From the IMG/VR virus record IMGVR_UViG_3300032282_001777, positions 1 to 34,866 of that record: a DNA stretch of 34,866 nucleotides. One strand, given 5' to 3'. This document shows positions 15,724 through 22,413 of this stretch, piece by piece. Below the pieces are notes generated by a model that saw nothing but the letters and a program-made list of their open reading frames with translations, was not told the origin of the DNA and did no database searches. The translations under genes were made by a program, and so were the position numbers. The stretch comes from a virus. Numbering within the stretch: position 1 is the first letter of the stretch; each line of letters begins with the position of its first letter.

Positions 15724-17379
15724 CTATTGCGGGAATATGTTTGCTGTCTGCTGTGACGGTGAATTGCCGGCCAGGCTCTGTGCCTGTGCTAGATCTTTCA
15801 TTGAGCTGGAAACTACAGGAGCGGCCTGGAGCAGCTGCTGAGCCTGGGCAGCGCTGGCCTGCTGTTGCTTCATTGCCTGGATCTGGTCAGGTGTGCGCAT
15901 CACCTTGGCAGGCACGCCATTGATGTCTGCAAGCTCTCTGGCCACTGCTTCAGGGTCAAACACCATCATCACGCTCGGATCGATCTGAGCGAGCGGTCCA
16001 ATAGATTCCAGTGTGCGCAGGATGGCCACGCCTTCATCAGATCGCTGGGCGCGGTTCAGTGGTGACTGGTATTCGATGTCGACCAGGCCACCGGCCTCGA
16101 TCAGCGCGTCAGGCATCTGAGGCAGCACGTTCGCACGGCCAAGTATGTCAAGCTCACGCTGAATGGTAGGACCTAGGAATTCTGACTGCTGACGGCCCAT
16201 CGTAGGTGCCAGCAATGCGCCTTTCTCCTGGGCGCGTAGCATGGCTTCGGTCGCCGTCATTTGTGGCGCTTCAACCATGATCTGGAACAAGGTCACCAGG
16301 AAGGCGTCGTTAATCGTCTTCCTGCGCTGCTCCATCATATCCATGCCGATGTCTACACGAGCGCCGGTCTGCAATGGATGCACCATTTGCTGACCCTGGT
16401 CGTTCACACCGCCATAGTTCAATGCGCCTGGACGCAGGTCGAATGCCTGCAGTGCGCCATCGTCCTGTAGTAGCAGGGGAGGATCAACGATCTTATGAGC
16501 TGCCCGCATCACAGTCTTGCTCATCTCATTGAGCATCTTGATGTCTGGCAATACAGTCATCGCAGGGCTGCGGCCGTAGACCTCTTTCGGTCCTGTGACA
16601 TACCTCCCGACCGCATATGGGAATGAGTGATAGCCGCCTTCCTCGAGGATCGTACGGCCGTCCATGTTCACATAGCAGGAATAGTAAGGCATCCCGCGGT
16701 AGTTCTTGGCTTGCGTGTCCAGCTCTTCGCGTGGTCCAACTGCATGCACGAATTCAAACTGCTGTTCTGGGTGCTTGCTGGCGATCGCCTTCTGATGCTC
16801 TGTCAGGTTCTTCTCGCCAAAGCGCTGAATGGCCTGTCGTGCCGTCATTGTAAAACGACGATGCACCGTGTCGATCATTCCCTGATAGTTCTCTGCGATA
16901 AAGATCTCGGACAACGGAATCGATCGATAGCGAATGCCCTTGCCGATGTGGTCATCGATGAACATTGCCCCAGTGCCAAAGGCACCAAGGCTCATGTAGG
17001 TTTCGTTGGCCTGGCTGGCAAAGTTTGCCTTTGGTGCATAGCGCACCGCGAACAGGATCTGTGTCACCTCGTCCAGGTAAGCCTGGATGGCTGGATCTTC
17101 ATTCAGCTGAGGATCAAGGACGCGCAGCTTGTGCCAACGCTGTGTGCGTGGCGTCAGCATGGATTCCATCGCAGCTGCAAAGCGCTCAAGCGCCAGGCCT
17201 GCAGTGGCGTCAAACACTCGCTCGGTGTGCTTATCACCTGGCTGACGATTTACGCGGAAATGATCCTGCCGTGGAAGGATACGCTCAGCAATCTCGCGCC
17301 AGTGTGCATCGAACACAGCGCGGTCGGTGGCCATCTTTTCCTGGCGACGAAGGATATCGTCCGCGCGTGTATCGGTCAT
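15724..17379 (-). CDS. Portal / head-tail connector protein (551 aa)
   Basis: Dodecameric portal at the packaging vertex. The N-terminus RRQEKMATDRAVFDAHWREI, then AERILPRQDHF, and the later TAGLALERFAAAMESMLTPR and FGTGAMFI are hallmark blocks of the podophage head-tail connector family (T7 gp8-like). Length is typical (500-560). The C-terminal 60 residues are Gln/Ala/Ser-rich and probably form the barrel or a disordered tail. It is preceded by a small polyproline protein and the terminase, and followed by a Bbp19-like gene, the usual order. Confidence 0.93.
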   Translation of the reverse strand: MTDTRADDILRRQEKMATDRAVFDAHWREIAERILPRQDHFRVNRQPGDKHTERVFDATAGLALERFAAAMESMLTPRTQRWHKLRVLDPQLNEDPAIQAYLDEVTQILFAVRYAPKANFASQANETYMSLGAFGTGAMFIDDHIGKGIRYRSIPLSEIFIAENYQGMIDTVHRRFTMTARQAIQRFGEKNLTEHQKAIASKHPEQQFEFVHAVGPREELDTQAKNYRGMPYYSCYVNMDGRTILEEGGYHSFPYAVGRYVTGPKEVYGRSPAMTVLPDIKMLNEMSKTVMRAAHKIVDPPLLLQDDGALQAFDLRPGALNYGGVNDQGQQMVHPLQTGARVDIGMDMMEQRRKTINDAFLVTLFQIMVEAPQMTATEAMLRAQEKGALLAPTMGRQQSEFLGPTIQRELDILGRANVLPQMPDALIEAGGLVDIEYQSPLNRAQRSDEGVAILRTLESIGPLAQIDPSVMMVFDPEAVARELADINGVPAKVMRTPDQIQAMKQQQASAAQAQQLLQAAPVVSSSMKDLAQAQSLAGNSPSQQTANIFPQ

Positions 17380-17381
17380 CG

Positions 17382-17573
17382 TTAGCTTCCGAGTAGCTGC
17401 TTGCCGCTAGTAGCTGTGCCCTTGTCGCCCTGAGTCAGGATCGTTGCTGCACGGCCCTTACGCAGCGCCAATGCATCATTGTTCTGCTGCTTGCTGCGTG
17501 CGTCATCCATCGTTGGGACGGGAGGAGGAGCCGGAGGAGGAGGAGGAGGAGGAATGTCTGGAGTACCGCCCAT
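17382..17573 (-). CDS. Small proline-rich protein between terminase and portal (63 aa)
   Basis: Begins MGGTPDIPPPPPPPAPPPVP, then a helix with Arg/Lys and a C-terminal RKGRAATILTQGDKG ... KQLLGS. The GRA-TIL-G-LLG ending is recurrent in small proteins placed between the large terminase and portal in this phage group. A GGGTGA ribosome site lies before the ATG. The role may be in head or portal assembly. Its gene contains a long GGA/GGC-type triplet run on the plus strand that could be prone to slippage. Confidence 0.7.
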   Translation of the reverse strand: MGGTPDIPPPPPPPAPPPVPTMDDARSKQQNNDALALRKGRAATILTQGDKGTATSGKQLLGS

Positions 17574-17576
17574 GTT

Positions 17577-18965
17577 TCACCCAAAGATTTTGTAATCGGA
17601 TATTGCGTTTGCTTGCCTGAATGATGGCCGATCGCGTTTGACCAGGGTCCGCGCTTCGCCTGCACCAATAAGCATATACTGGCCAGCTTCACACACGTGC
17701 GAATACTGACCCTTGTCTGGCACGTCGCGGTATCGCTCTTCACCAGAAACTTGCACTCGCCGGTAATTGTAACCCCCAGCCATGCCTTTACGCAAAGCAC
17801 GGCACTGAGGATGTAACAGCAAACCAGGCTCGCCATCAATCAATCTACTGAGGCAACTAGCAACAGATTCCCTTCTCTTCATAAAATCGTTCGTTGGTGC
17901 CGGTCTGGCCTCAACGCCTGCAGCTCTCAGGATCTGAAACGGTGTCGTCTCGTCTGTCTGCGCTCTGCTATCACCAGCTGGGTCGCCTGTGATGCCTGCA
18001 AAGGTCATCCCTTGATAGCGCTCATGCATGGCATTACGCAGCAGTTCAGAGAACCGCTTGGCACCCATGTCCTCAGTCACCAGCTCTGAATGCCAGCGCC
18101 ACTGACCCATTGGCGAGCGCTGACCAAATACCGCGGCAGGCGTCAGACCAAAGTCGATGCCGATGTAGACCGGCCAGCCATGCACCAGGTCAAATTCTTT
18201 GACGTGCAGGCTGTCCCTGAATTCTGGATACACAGGCTTGCCATCACGCACGAAGCCATAGTTGGCGTTCACGTAGACGTTGACCCAGTCCTGGTCCTTG
18301 CCGGCCACCTGGCGCTGGTAATAGTTTGGCGGCAGGTTGGCCACGTTCTCGGCGTCTGCATCCATGCCGCCTGGCTGCTTGAAGAAGCGCCAGCCCTCTG
18401 GCTTGGCCTCTTCTGCCAGTTTGTACCACCAATGGTCATTATCTGGCGGGTTGGTGTCAGCGATGATGCCTGACCAGCTGCAGCCACCCATCAGCACTGA
18501 CGGGAAACGGCCCACGCGGCCTGTGAGGCCATCTACAACTGCCTTGGGTATCTCTCGCGCTTCATTCAGCCAAGCGCCTGTCAGCTCCATCGAGAGCAGT
18601 TTGCTGATGTCGTCAGGCCTATCGAGCGCGATGAACATCACCTCAAGGTCCAGGTCGCCTTCCTGGATGTGATGCGTCGGCGGTCCAGTGTCCACCCATC
18701 GGCCAATGCTCGGCGGTATCCACTGGTGAAAGCTCTTGATCGTGGTCGTTCTCAGCTCAGGGTAGGTATTACGGATGACTGCCCACCGGCTGTGGCGCTT
18801 GCCATCTGTGCCGATCCGCTGGTCCTTGGCGCGTCTCAGGATCTCCATGATGCAGGCCGTAGACTTGCCTGATCCAAACGGCCCCATAAGGCCGCGGAAG
18901 AATGAATCATCGAGCATGAACGCCTTGGCCACTGGACCAGGAGGCGCGTAGGTAATTTCAGTCAT
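17577..18965 (-). CDS. terL: Terminase large subunit (462 aa)
   Basis: DNA-packaging motor. The ATPase domain has Walker A GPFGSGKS (residues 28-35), a Walker B-like strand ending GAWLNEARE (130-138, catalytic Glu near 135) and the coupling motif ADTNPP (169-174). The nuclease domain begins YIGIDFG with Asp271 and contains GITGDPAGD with Asp328 and Asp332 as metal ligands. The length is normal for podophage terminases of this group. The ATG at 18965 overlaps the end of the 30-residue membrane-peptide gene by 8 bases, so it is translationally linked to it. Confidence 0.95.
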   Translation of the reverse strand: MTEITYAPPGPVAKAFMLDDSFFRGLMGPFGSGKSTACIMEILRRAKDQRIGTDGKRHSRWAVIRNTYPELRTTTIKSFHQWIPPSIGRWVDTGPPTHHIQEGDLDLEVMFIALDRPDDISKLLSMELTGAWLNEAREIPKAVVDGLTGRVGRFPSVLMGGCSWSGIIADTNPPDNDHWWYKLAEEAKPEGWRFFKQPGGMDADAENVANLPPNYYQRQVAGKDQDWVNVYVNANYGFVRDGKPVYPEFRDSLHVKEFDLVHGWPVYIGIDFGLTPAAVFGQRSPMGQWRWHSELVTEDMGAKRFSELLRNAMHERYQGMTFAGITGDPAGDSRAQTDETTPFQILRAAGVEARPAPTNDFMKRRESVASCLSRLIDGEPGLLLHPQCRALRKGMAGGYNYRRVQVSGEERYRDVPDKGQYSHVCEAGQYMLIGAGEARTLVKRDRPSFRQANAISDYKIFG

Positions 18966-19050
18966 CCTTTGCCATCGCGAGAAGTGACATCAATGCAATG
19001 CCAAACATAAAACCAACGTAAAACACCAGAAGCGTTAGCCAGAAATTCAT
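18958..19050 (-). CDS. Tiny single-pass membrane peptide between terS and terL (30 aa)
   Basis: A frame from ATG 19050 to TGA 18958 encodes a hydrophobic helix (NFWLTLLVFYVGFMFGIA, then LMSLLAM) ending AKDD. The ATG overlaps the small terminase stop (ATGA), an AAGGAG box lies 8 bases upstream, and the stop overlaps the terL start by 8 bases. Without this gene, terS and terL would be separated by an unusual 81-base gap. These features support translation. Possible roles include a membrane-active peptide (holin- or exclusion-like) or only a coupling ORF. No family recognised. Confidence 0.6.
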   Translation of the reverse strand: MNFWLTLLVFYVGFMFGIALMSLLAMAKDD

Positions 19051-19457
19051 TTCGGTTGCTCCTTGTCGAGGTTGATGTTGATCGACAGCCCGACCTTGCC
19101 TGAATGGTTCACGTCGACCTTCTCGCTGTGTCGATGTGGATGCAGCACGCGAGCGCGCCAGCGCTGTGAAGCAAGGACCACGTTAGCTGCCTGCGGTTCC
19201 AGCTCGCCGGCCAATACCTGGCGCTCGATGTCTGACATTTCGTCCTCGATCGACTCGCTGTTAGCCTGTGCCGCGCGCGCGTAAGCAGTTGCAAAAGCTT
19301 CATTCTCTTGCCGCCATCTCCATATCGTCACGCGGTCTGGCATGTTCTCCATGCTGCAGATTTCCCGCAGGCTAAACCCTTCCGAGTAAGCATTCAGAAT
19401 GCGATCTGCCAGGTCCTGGGAAAAGATTGAAGGCCTGCCGCCTACGTTTTTACTCAT
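19047..19457 (-). CDS. terS: Terminase small subunit (136 aa)
   Basis: Recognises the packaging initiation site. The N-terminus GGRPSIFSQDLADRILNAY followed by SLREICSMENMPDRVTIWRW is the Sf6-type small-terminase helix-turn-helix (about residues 8-50). A central helical oligomerisation segment follows, and the C-terminus (NLDKEQPK) is a flexible tail that would contact the large subunit. Start ATG 19457 overlaps the upstream stop (ATGA). Confidence 0.87.
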   Translation of the reverse strand: MSKNVGGRPSIFSQDLADRILNAYSEGFSLREICSMENMPDRVTIWRWRQENEAFATAYARAAQANSESIEDEMSDIERQVLAGELEPQAANVVLASQRWRARVLHPHRHSEKVDVNHSGKVGLSININLDKEQPK

Positions 19458-19642
19458 AGCGGTATTCTACCGTTTGGTGGAATTTTCTCAACGCCATCAG
19501 TCGTGCCAGGCTCGTACACGAATTTATCGCACCACCATGGAAAGGTAGAAAAAGACACTCTGAGCTGTTCAATGCATCTGAGTGCCTTGCCATTCCAAAC
19601 CATGCGCGTGCAGTTGAAACAGGTGAGCTTGCTCTCGTTCAC
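19454..19642 (-). CDS. Small Cys-containing protein, putative zinc knuckle (62 aa)
   Basis: Starts at GTG 19642, overlapping the upstream stop (GTGA), and ends overlapping terS. It has four cysteines, Cys8-x2-Cys11 then Cys23 and Cys38, spaced like a small zinc-binding fold, plus an aromatic FSTFPWWCDKF block. There is no independent ribosome site, so it is probably coupled. It may be a small nucleic-acid or protein-binding factor. Function unknown. Confidence 0.6.
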   Translation of the reverse strand: MNESKLTCFNCTRMVWNGKALRCIEQLRVSFSTFPWWCDKFVYEPGTTDGVEKIPPNGRIPL

Positions 19643-19842
19643 TTGAGCGGCCCAACGTATTCGTATTTTGCAAACCTGGTGCCGTTCTTCTCGACCATGT
19701 GCGTCTGTATGGCGTAGCCGTCGTTGCGCAAATCATCGATGCGGGCTGCAAGCCTGAAGCATCTGTAAAGCTTCAAGGCCTGCATCGGGTTGATGGTTCT
19801 GTATTTTTTCATGTGCTTCAATATGTTAGCTGTCTGACTCAT
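19639..19842 (-). CDS. Winged-helix (HTH_39-like) small protein (67 aa)
   Basis: I choose ATG 19842 because GAGGAAA lies 6 bases upstream; the longer reading from 19887 would overlap the helicase-loader gene. The product MSQTANILKHMKKYRTINPM followed by QALKLYRCFRLAARIDDLRN is the common small phage winged-helix domain (HTH_39 type), with the wing in the C-terminal strand pair. It lies between replication and packaging genes. Likely a DNA-binding regulator; the target is unknown. Confidence 0.72.
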   Translation of the reverse strand: MSQTANILKHMKKYRTINPMQALKLYRCFRLAARIDDLRNDGYAIQTHMVEKNGTRFAKYEYVGPLK

Positions 19843-19865
19843 AATCGTTTCCTCAATAGTAAAAA

Positions 19866-20636
19866 TTATTTTCTGTAGCTTTCCCAATCAAACACAATCA
19901 ACTTTCCGCCACCCTGGCGCATGCGATCCATGATTCGATCGCCAAGAAACTGCTTCAGCTCGTCGCCTGACAAGTTGCTGATCAGAATCGTTGGCTTCAC
20001 CTGCTCGTAGCGCTTGTTGATTACCTCGAAGAGCATTTGCTTTTCGTGGTCAGATCCACTGGTCGCGCCGACTTCGTCCAGGACCAGCAGCTGCGGGGAC
20101 ACGTAGGATTTAATCATATCCGACTCGCTCATCGCTGCGCCGTCGCTGTAGGTCCTGCGGATGGCACGCGTGAGATCAGACACGGTGACGTAGGTAACAG
20201 ATGACCCGGTCTGTATCACCGAGTTAGCGATTGCAGCTGCCAGGTGCGTCTTGCCTGTGCCTGGCAATCCGGCAAAGATCATCCCCGTTCCAAGCTCTTT
20301 TCGCTCGTACCAGGTGTCGATGTACCACTGGGTGCGCTTCAAGGAACGCTGCTGGCCTTCATTAGACGCGATATAGGACGAGATCGTCGCTTCCCTATAC
20401 CTAGGTGGCACCCCACTACGTGAAATCGTCTCCTGGACGCTCTGCTTGCGTCGCTCCTCGATAATGCGGTCCATTTTTGCGTCGTGTTCTGCCTGTGCCG
20501 CCTTGGCGCACTCAGGGCATTTGTTGGTAATCACGTCCTTGCCGCCGATCTTCAGCACGCGGGCATCGTAGTCGCCATGCGTGGGGCAGGTCTTGATCGT
20601 GGAATTGATATCCATCGCAATGTTAGAAACTTCCAT
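19866..20636 (-). CDS. DnaC/IstB-like replicative helicase loader (256 aa)
   Basis: AAA+ ATPase that would load the host DnaB helicase at the phage origin. Walker A GLPGTGKT (123-130), Walker B LLVLDE (183-188), sensor ILISNLS with Asn221 and an arginine-finger region GDRIMDRMR. An N-terminal zinc-finger-like part has Cys17, Cys40 and Cys43 with His20. The length is that of DnaC-type loaders. It follows the initiator-like gene with a 14-base overlap, giving the lambda O/P-like order initiator then loader. An alternative start is Met8. Confidence 0.88.
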   Translation of the reverse strand: MEVSNIAMDINSTIKTCPTHGDYDARVLKIGGKDVITNKCPECAKAAQAEHDAKMDRIIEERRKQSVQETISRSGVPPRYREATISSYIASNEGQQRSLKRTQWYIDTWYERKELGTGMIFAGLPGTGKTHLAAAIANSVIQTGSSVTYVTVSDLTRAIRRTYSDGAAMSESDMIKSYVSPQLLVLDEVGATSGSDHEKQMLFEVINKRYEQVKPTILISNLSGDELKQFLGDRIMDRMRQGGGKLIVFDWESYRK

Positions 20637-21285
20637 CTTCGTTTACCCCCTTGTGGTAGTCGACCTTGGTGAAGTCGCGGTTGATCGCGTTGAGCTTCTC
20701 TGGCTTGGCGAATGCACGTGCGTTTCTGATCCAGGTGCGCAGGGCCGCATCCCAGTCCTTCATCGTTGAGCCTTTGGCTCGGTGGTAGTCGGTGAACTTA
20801 GGCAGCTCGACATCCAGGCTAATGCCCAGATCTCTGGCGAGCTTCAAATGGCTATCGCGTGGCAAGAAATTTTCAGGCAGTTGGCTAGCGCGTTTTTTGG
20901 CGCTCTTGGCGCTATCTGTCTCTGCCTCTCCCTCTGTCTCTGTCTCTGCCTCTGTCTCTCTCTCTGAGATAGCAACTTGATAGCTAGGCGCTAGCATCGT
21001 GCTAGCATCCAAAAAGAAACCGTTATCAATCAGGGCTTTAAGACCAGTGGAAATTTCTTTCTCGGTCATGCGCAGTCTGAACACCAATTCATCGACTGAT
21101 GCGTCAAATGACCCGTCTTTGGACTCGCTTGCTAGCAACCAGAGCAATGGCGCTAGCGCTTTGCTAGCAACTGGCAAGCACATAAATTGACGGTCGTTTA
21201 GAAGGCCGCGGTGGATCTTTATCCACGGTGGGCAACGATCTTTGTAATGCTGGAACAATGCCCAGTTCTTAGGAACAATCTTCAC
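20623..21285 (-). CDS. Replication initiator-like protein (O/DnaT-type, 220 aa)
   Basis: Starts at GTG 21285 with GGGAGG just upstream. Residues about 15-100 form a helix-turn-helix-like N-terminal domain (ALAPLLWLLASES, DELVFRLRMTEKEISTGLKA). Residues about 106-131 are a Glu/Thr linker encoded by a hexanucleotide tract. Residues about 135-195 (LPKFTDYHRAKGSTMKDWDA, ALRTWIRNA) match the C-terminal block of phage replication and primosomal DnaT-like proteins. Its gene contains six GCTAGC palindromes, a candidate origin as in lambda O. The protein would bind the origin and recruit the loader encoded next. Confidence 0.75.
   Translation of the reverse strand: MKIVPKNWALFQHYKDRCPPWIKIHRGLLNDRQFMCLPVASKALAPLLWLLASESKDGSFDASVDELVFRLRMTEKEISTGLKALIDNGFFLDASTMLAPSYQVAISERETEAETETEGEAETDSAKSAKKRASQLPENFLPRDSHLKLARDLGISLDVELPKFTDYHRAKGSTMKDWDAALRTWIRNARAFAKPEKLNAINRDFTKVDYHKGVNEDGSF
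20884..21168. other. Candidate replication origin: cluster of six GCTAGC palindromes
   Basis: GCTAGC occurs at 20884, 20990, 21001, 21131, 21152 and 21163. Within the two groups, start distances are 11, 21 and 11 bases, close to whole helical turns. Two copies extend to the perfect palindrome TTGCTAGCAA (21129-21138 and 21161-21170, 32 apart) and one to GCGCTAGCGC (21150-21159). The cluster lies in the N-terminal half and linker region of the initiator-like gene. Lambda-type phages keep their origin iterons inside the O gene, so an origin is a reasonable inference. Confidence 0.5.
20916..20968. repeat. Degenerate CTCTGT/CTCTGC hexanucleotide tract
   Basis: About 50 bases of near-tandem TCTGTC/TCTGCC units, nearly pure pyrimidine apart from regularly placed guanines on the plus strand. 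They encode the Glu/Thr-rich linker of the initiator-like protein in units of two codons, so gain or loss of units keeps the frame. It may form an easily unwound or bent element beside the palindrome cluster. Confidence 0.7.
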
Positions 21286-21287
21286 TT

Positions 21288-21340
21288 CTCCTCCCGCTAC
21301 CTCCCGCTTGGAAGATTGCGCGCCAGGCCTGTAGCGGGAG
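21288..21340 (-). promoter_or_regulatory. Hairpin able to mask the ribosome site of the replication gene
   Basis: In minus-strand RNA, CTCCCGCTAC (21340-21331) is perfectly complementary to GTAGCGGGAG (21300-21291). The second arm overlaps the Shine-Dalgarno GGGAGGAG (21295-21288) of the GTG start at 21285. A second GCGGGAG (21307-21301) in the loop could pair with the same upstream arm instead and free the ribosome site. The gap between ssb and this gene (21286-21419) is the largest in the operon and holds nothing else I recognise. Confidence 0.5.
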
Positions 21341-21419
21341 TGAGAATGCCAGGCTTTTCGGGAGCTACCCTAGACGCGCAATGTGAGGCTAACACAAGCG
21401 ATGAGAAAATCGCAACACC

Positions 21420-21761
21420 CTAGAACGGGATTGAGTCGTTAAACTCTGCCTCTTGTTTTTGTTCTGTCTCTTTCCCGCCAATTAGATCTAGTTCTGAAAT
21501 CGTCAGCCTTACGTAGACCTTGTTGTCTTTCTCTTTCTGCGAAAGCTTGCCGGTGACAGCGACAGCTTTCCCTTTGGTCAAATATTGATGCAGCGCCTGG
21601 CCGCGTTTTCCGAACAGTGCGCAGTCAAACCACATCGTGCTGGGTTGATCGCGGGTGCCAGTGTTTACGGCCAGACTAAAATTCAAAACGGGGTCACCGT
21701 TTGGCATTTCACGCAATTCAGAATCACGGCCAAGACGGCCAATACAATTATAGGTGTTCAT
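21420..21761 (-). CDS. ssb: Single-stranded DNA-binding protein (113 aa)
   Basis: OB-fold protein: NCIGRLGRDSELREMPNG, then VLNFSLAVN, MWFDCALFGKRGQALHQYL, TKGKAVAVTGKLS and a final strand VYVRLTISELDLIGG. It ends with the acidic tip DSIPF used by SSBs to contact partner proteins. Shorter than bacterial SSB because the disordered linker is brief, which is usual in phages. GGAG lies before the ATG. It sits between rusA and the replication genes and acts in replication and recombination. Confidence 0.95.
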   Translation of the reverse strand: MNTYNCIGRLGRDSELREMPNGDPVLNFSLAVNTGTRDQPSTMWFDCALFGKRGQALHQYLTKGKAVAVTGKLSQKEKDNKVYVRLTISELDLIGGKETEQKQEAEFNDSIPF

Positions 21762-21763
21762 AG

Positions 21764-22126
21764 CTACTCCATCGGGTTTATTGAGATAACAACGTGTCCA
21801 GGTTTTGCTGTATTATTTCTAACAATGTGCAGGTCGTCGATCAGACTGTCGTCCAGAATGACGCCGGCATGCACAAGAGAATCGAGAAGGCTTTTCAGGA
21901 TGTTGTCCAGGTCTCGCACACGCTTATCTGGAGGCGTGGCTGTAATAAAAACAGACATTCGATAACCTATGGACTCATCAATTTTTAATGCTTTGGACAC
22001 AATCATGACAGCTTGACGGTACGCCCGTCCTTCAGCGCTGATCAGGTGCCTGCCTGCCAATGCGCCACGGGTTGGATGCCGCCAATAGGTATTAACGGAC
22101 GGAGGCCAGGGCAGTGTGATTTCCAT
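21764..22126 (-). CDS. rusA: RusA-type Holliday junction resolvase (120 aa)
   Basis: The N-terminus LPWPPSVNTYWRHP and the block DKRVRDLDNILKSLLDSL ... AGVILDDSLIDDLH are the RusA signature; the aspartates in RDLDN and DDS/DD correspond to the metal-binding catalytic residues. A homodimeric endonuclease that cuts four-way junctions formed during phage replication and recombination. The start follows the cro-like stop directly, with no gap. Length is normal. Confidence 0.94.
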   Translation of the reverse strand: MEITLPWPPSVNTYWRHPTRGALAGRHLISAEGRAYRQAVMIVSKALKIDESIGYRMSVFITATPPDKRVRDLDNILKSLLDSLVHAGVILDDSLIDDLHIVRNNTAKPGHVVISINPME

Positions 22127-22348
22127 TTAGTAGTCGCGGCCGACAACCAGGTCGTGCGCTGTTAGATCTATCCCGCGCTCCCAGGCAATCTCAAGAACAC
22201 GCTTCTGCCATGCCGAGGGGACTCGCCCGGTTTTTTGCCAGCGAGAGACGTTTGATGGGTCGCAAGAAAGCATTCGAGCAGTGGCTCGCACGCCGCCAAA
22301 TGCCCGTACAACAACAGTTGCCGGAGAAATCAAACCTTGAGTGTTCAT
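22127..22348 (-). CDS. Cro/YdaS-like HTH regulator (73 aa)
   Basis: Small helix-turn-helix protein: VVRAFGGVRATARMLSCDPS leading into NVSRWQKTGRVPSAWQKRVLE, the Cro/YdaS (carph-isopro-like) pattern. It is the first gene of the leftward operon and is divergent from the CI-like repressor across 65 bases. It would antagonise the repressor and commit the phage to lytic growth. Strongly supported as a DNA-binding protein; the Cro role is from position. Confidence 0.82.
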   Translation of the reverse strand: MNTQGLISPATVVVRAFGGVRATARMLSCDPSNVSRWQKTGRVPSAWQKRVLEIAWERGIDLTAHDLVVGRDY

Positions 22349-22356
22349 GCGTGTCT

Positions 22357-22385
22357 ATTTTGCCAACATGTGTGGTTTTTCGCAA
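22357..22385 (-). promoter_or_regulatory. Candidate early promoter for the leftward (cro) operon
   Basis: On the minus strand, TTGCGA (22385-22380), a 17-base spacer and CAAAAT (22362-22357) give a sigma-70-like promoter with 4 of 6 matches in each box, ending 8 bases before the cro-like ATG. A TGCCAA half-site (22361-22366) overlaps the -10 box and fits an operator. Prediction by eye only. Confidence 0.45.
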
Positions 22386-22413
22386 CGGTGCTGCTTGCCA
22401 AGCATCAGGAATC

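Noticed and set aside
16627-17385. Open frame of 252 codons on the plus strand, antisense to the portal gene
   Set aside because: No ribosome site, no recognisable protein pattern, and fully covered by a strongly supported portal gene. It is a reading-frame shadow.
17521-17560. GGA triplet run as a regulatory microsatellite
   Set aside because: It encodes the polyproline stretch of a small conserved-looking phage protein, and polyproline at this place is common in the group.
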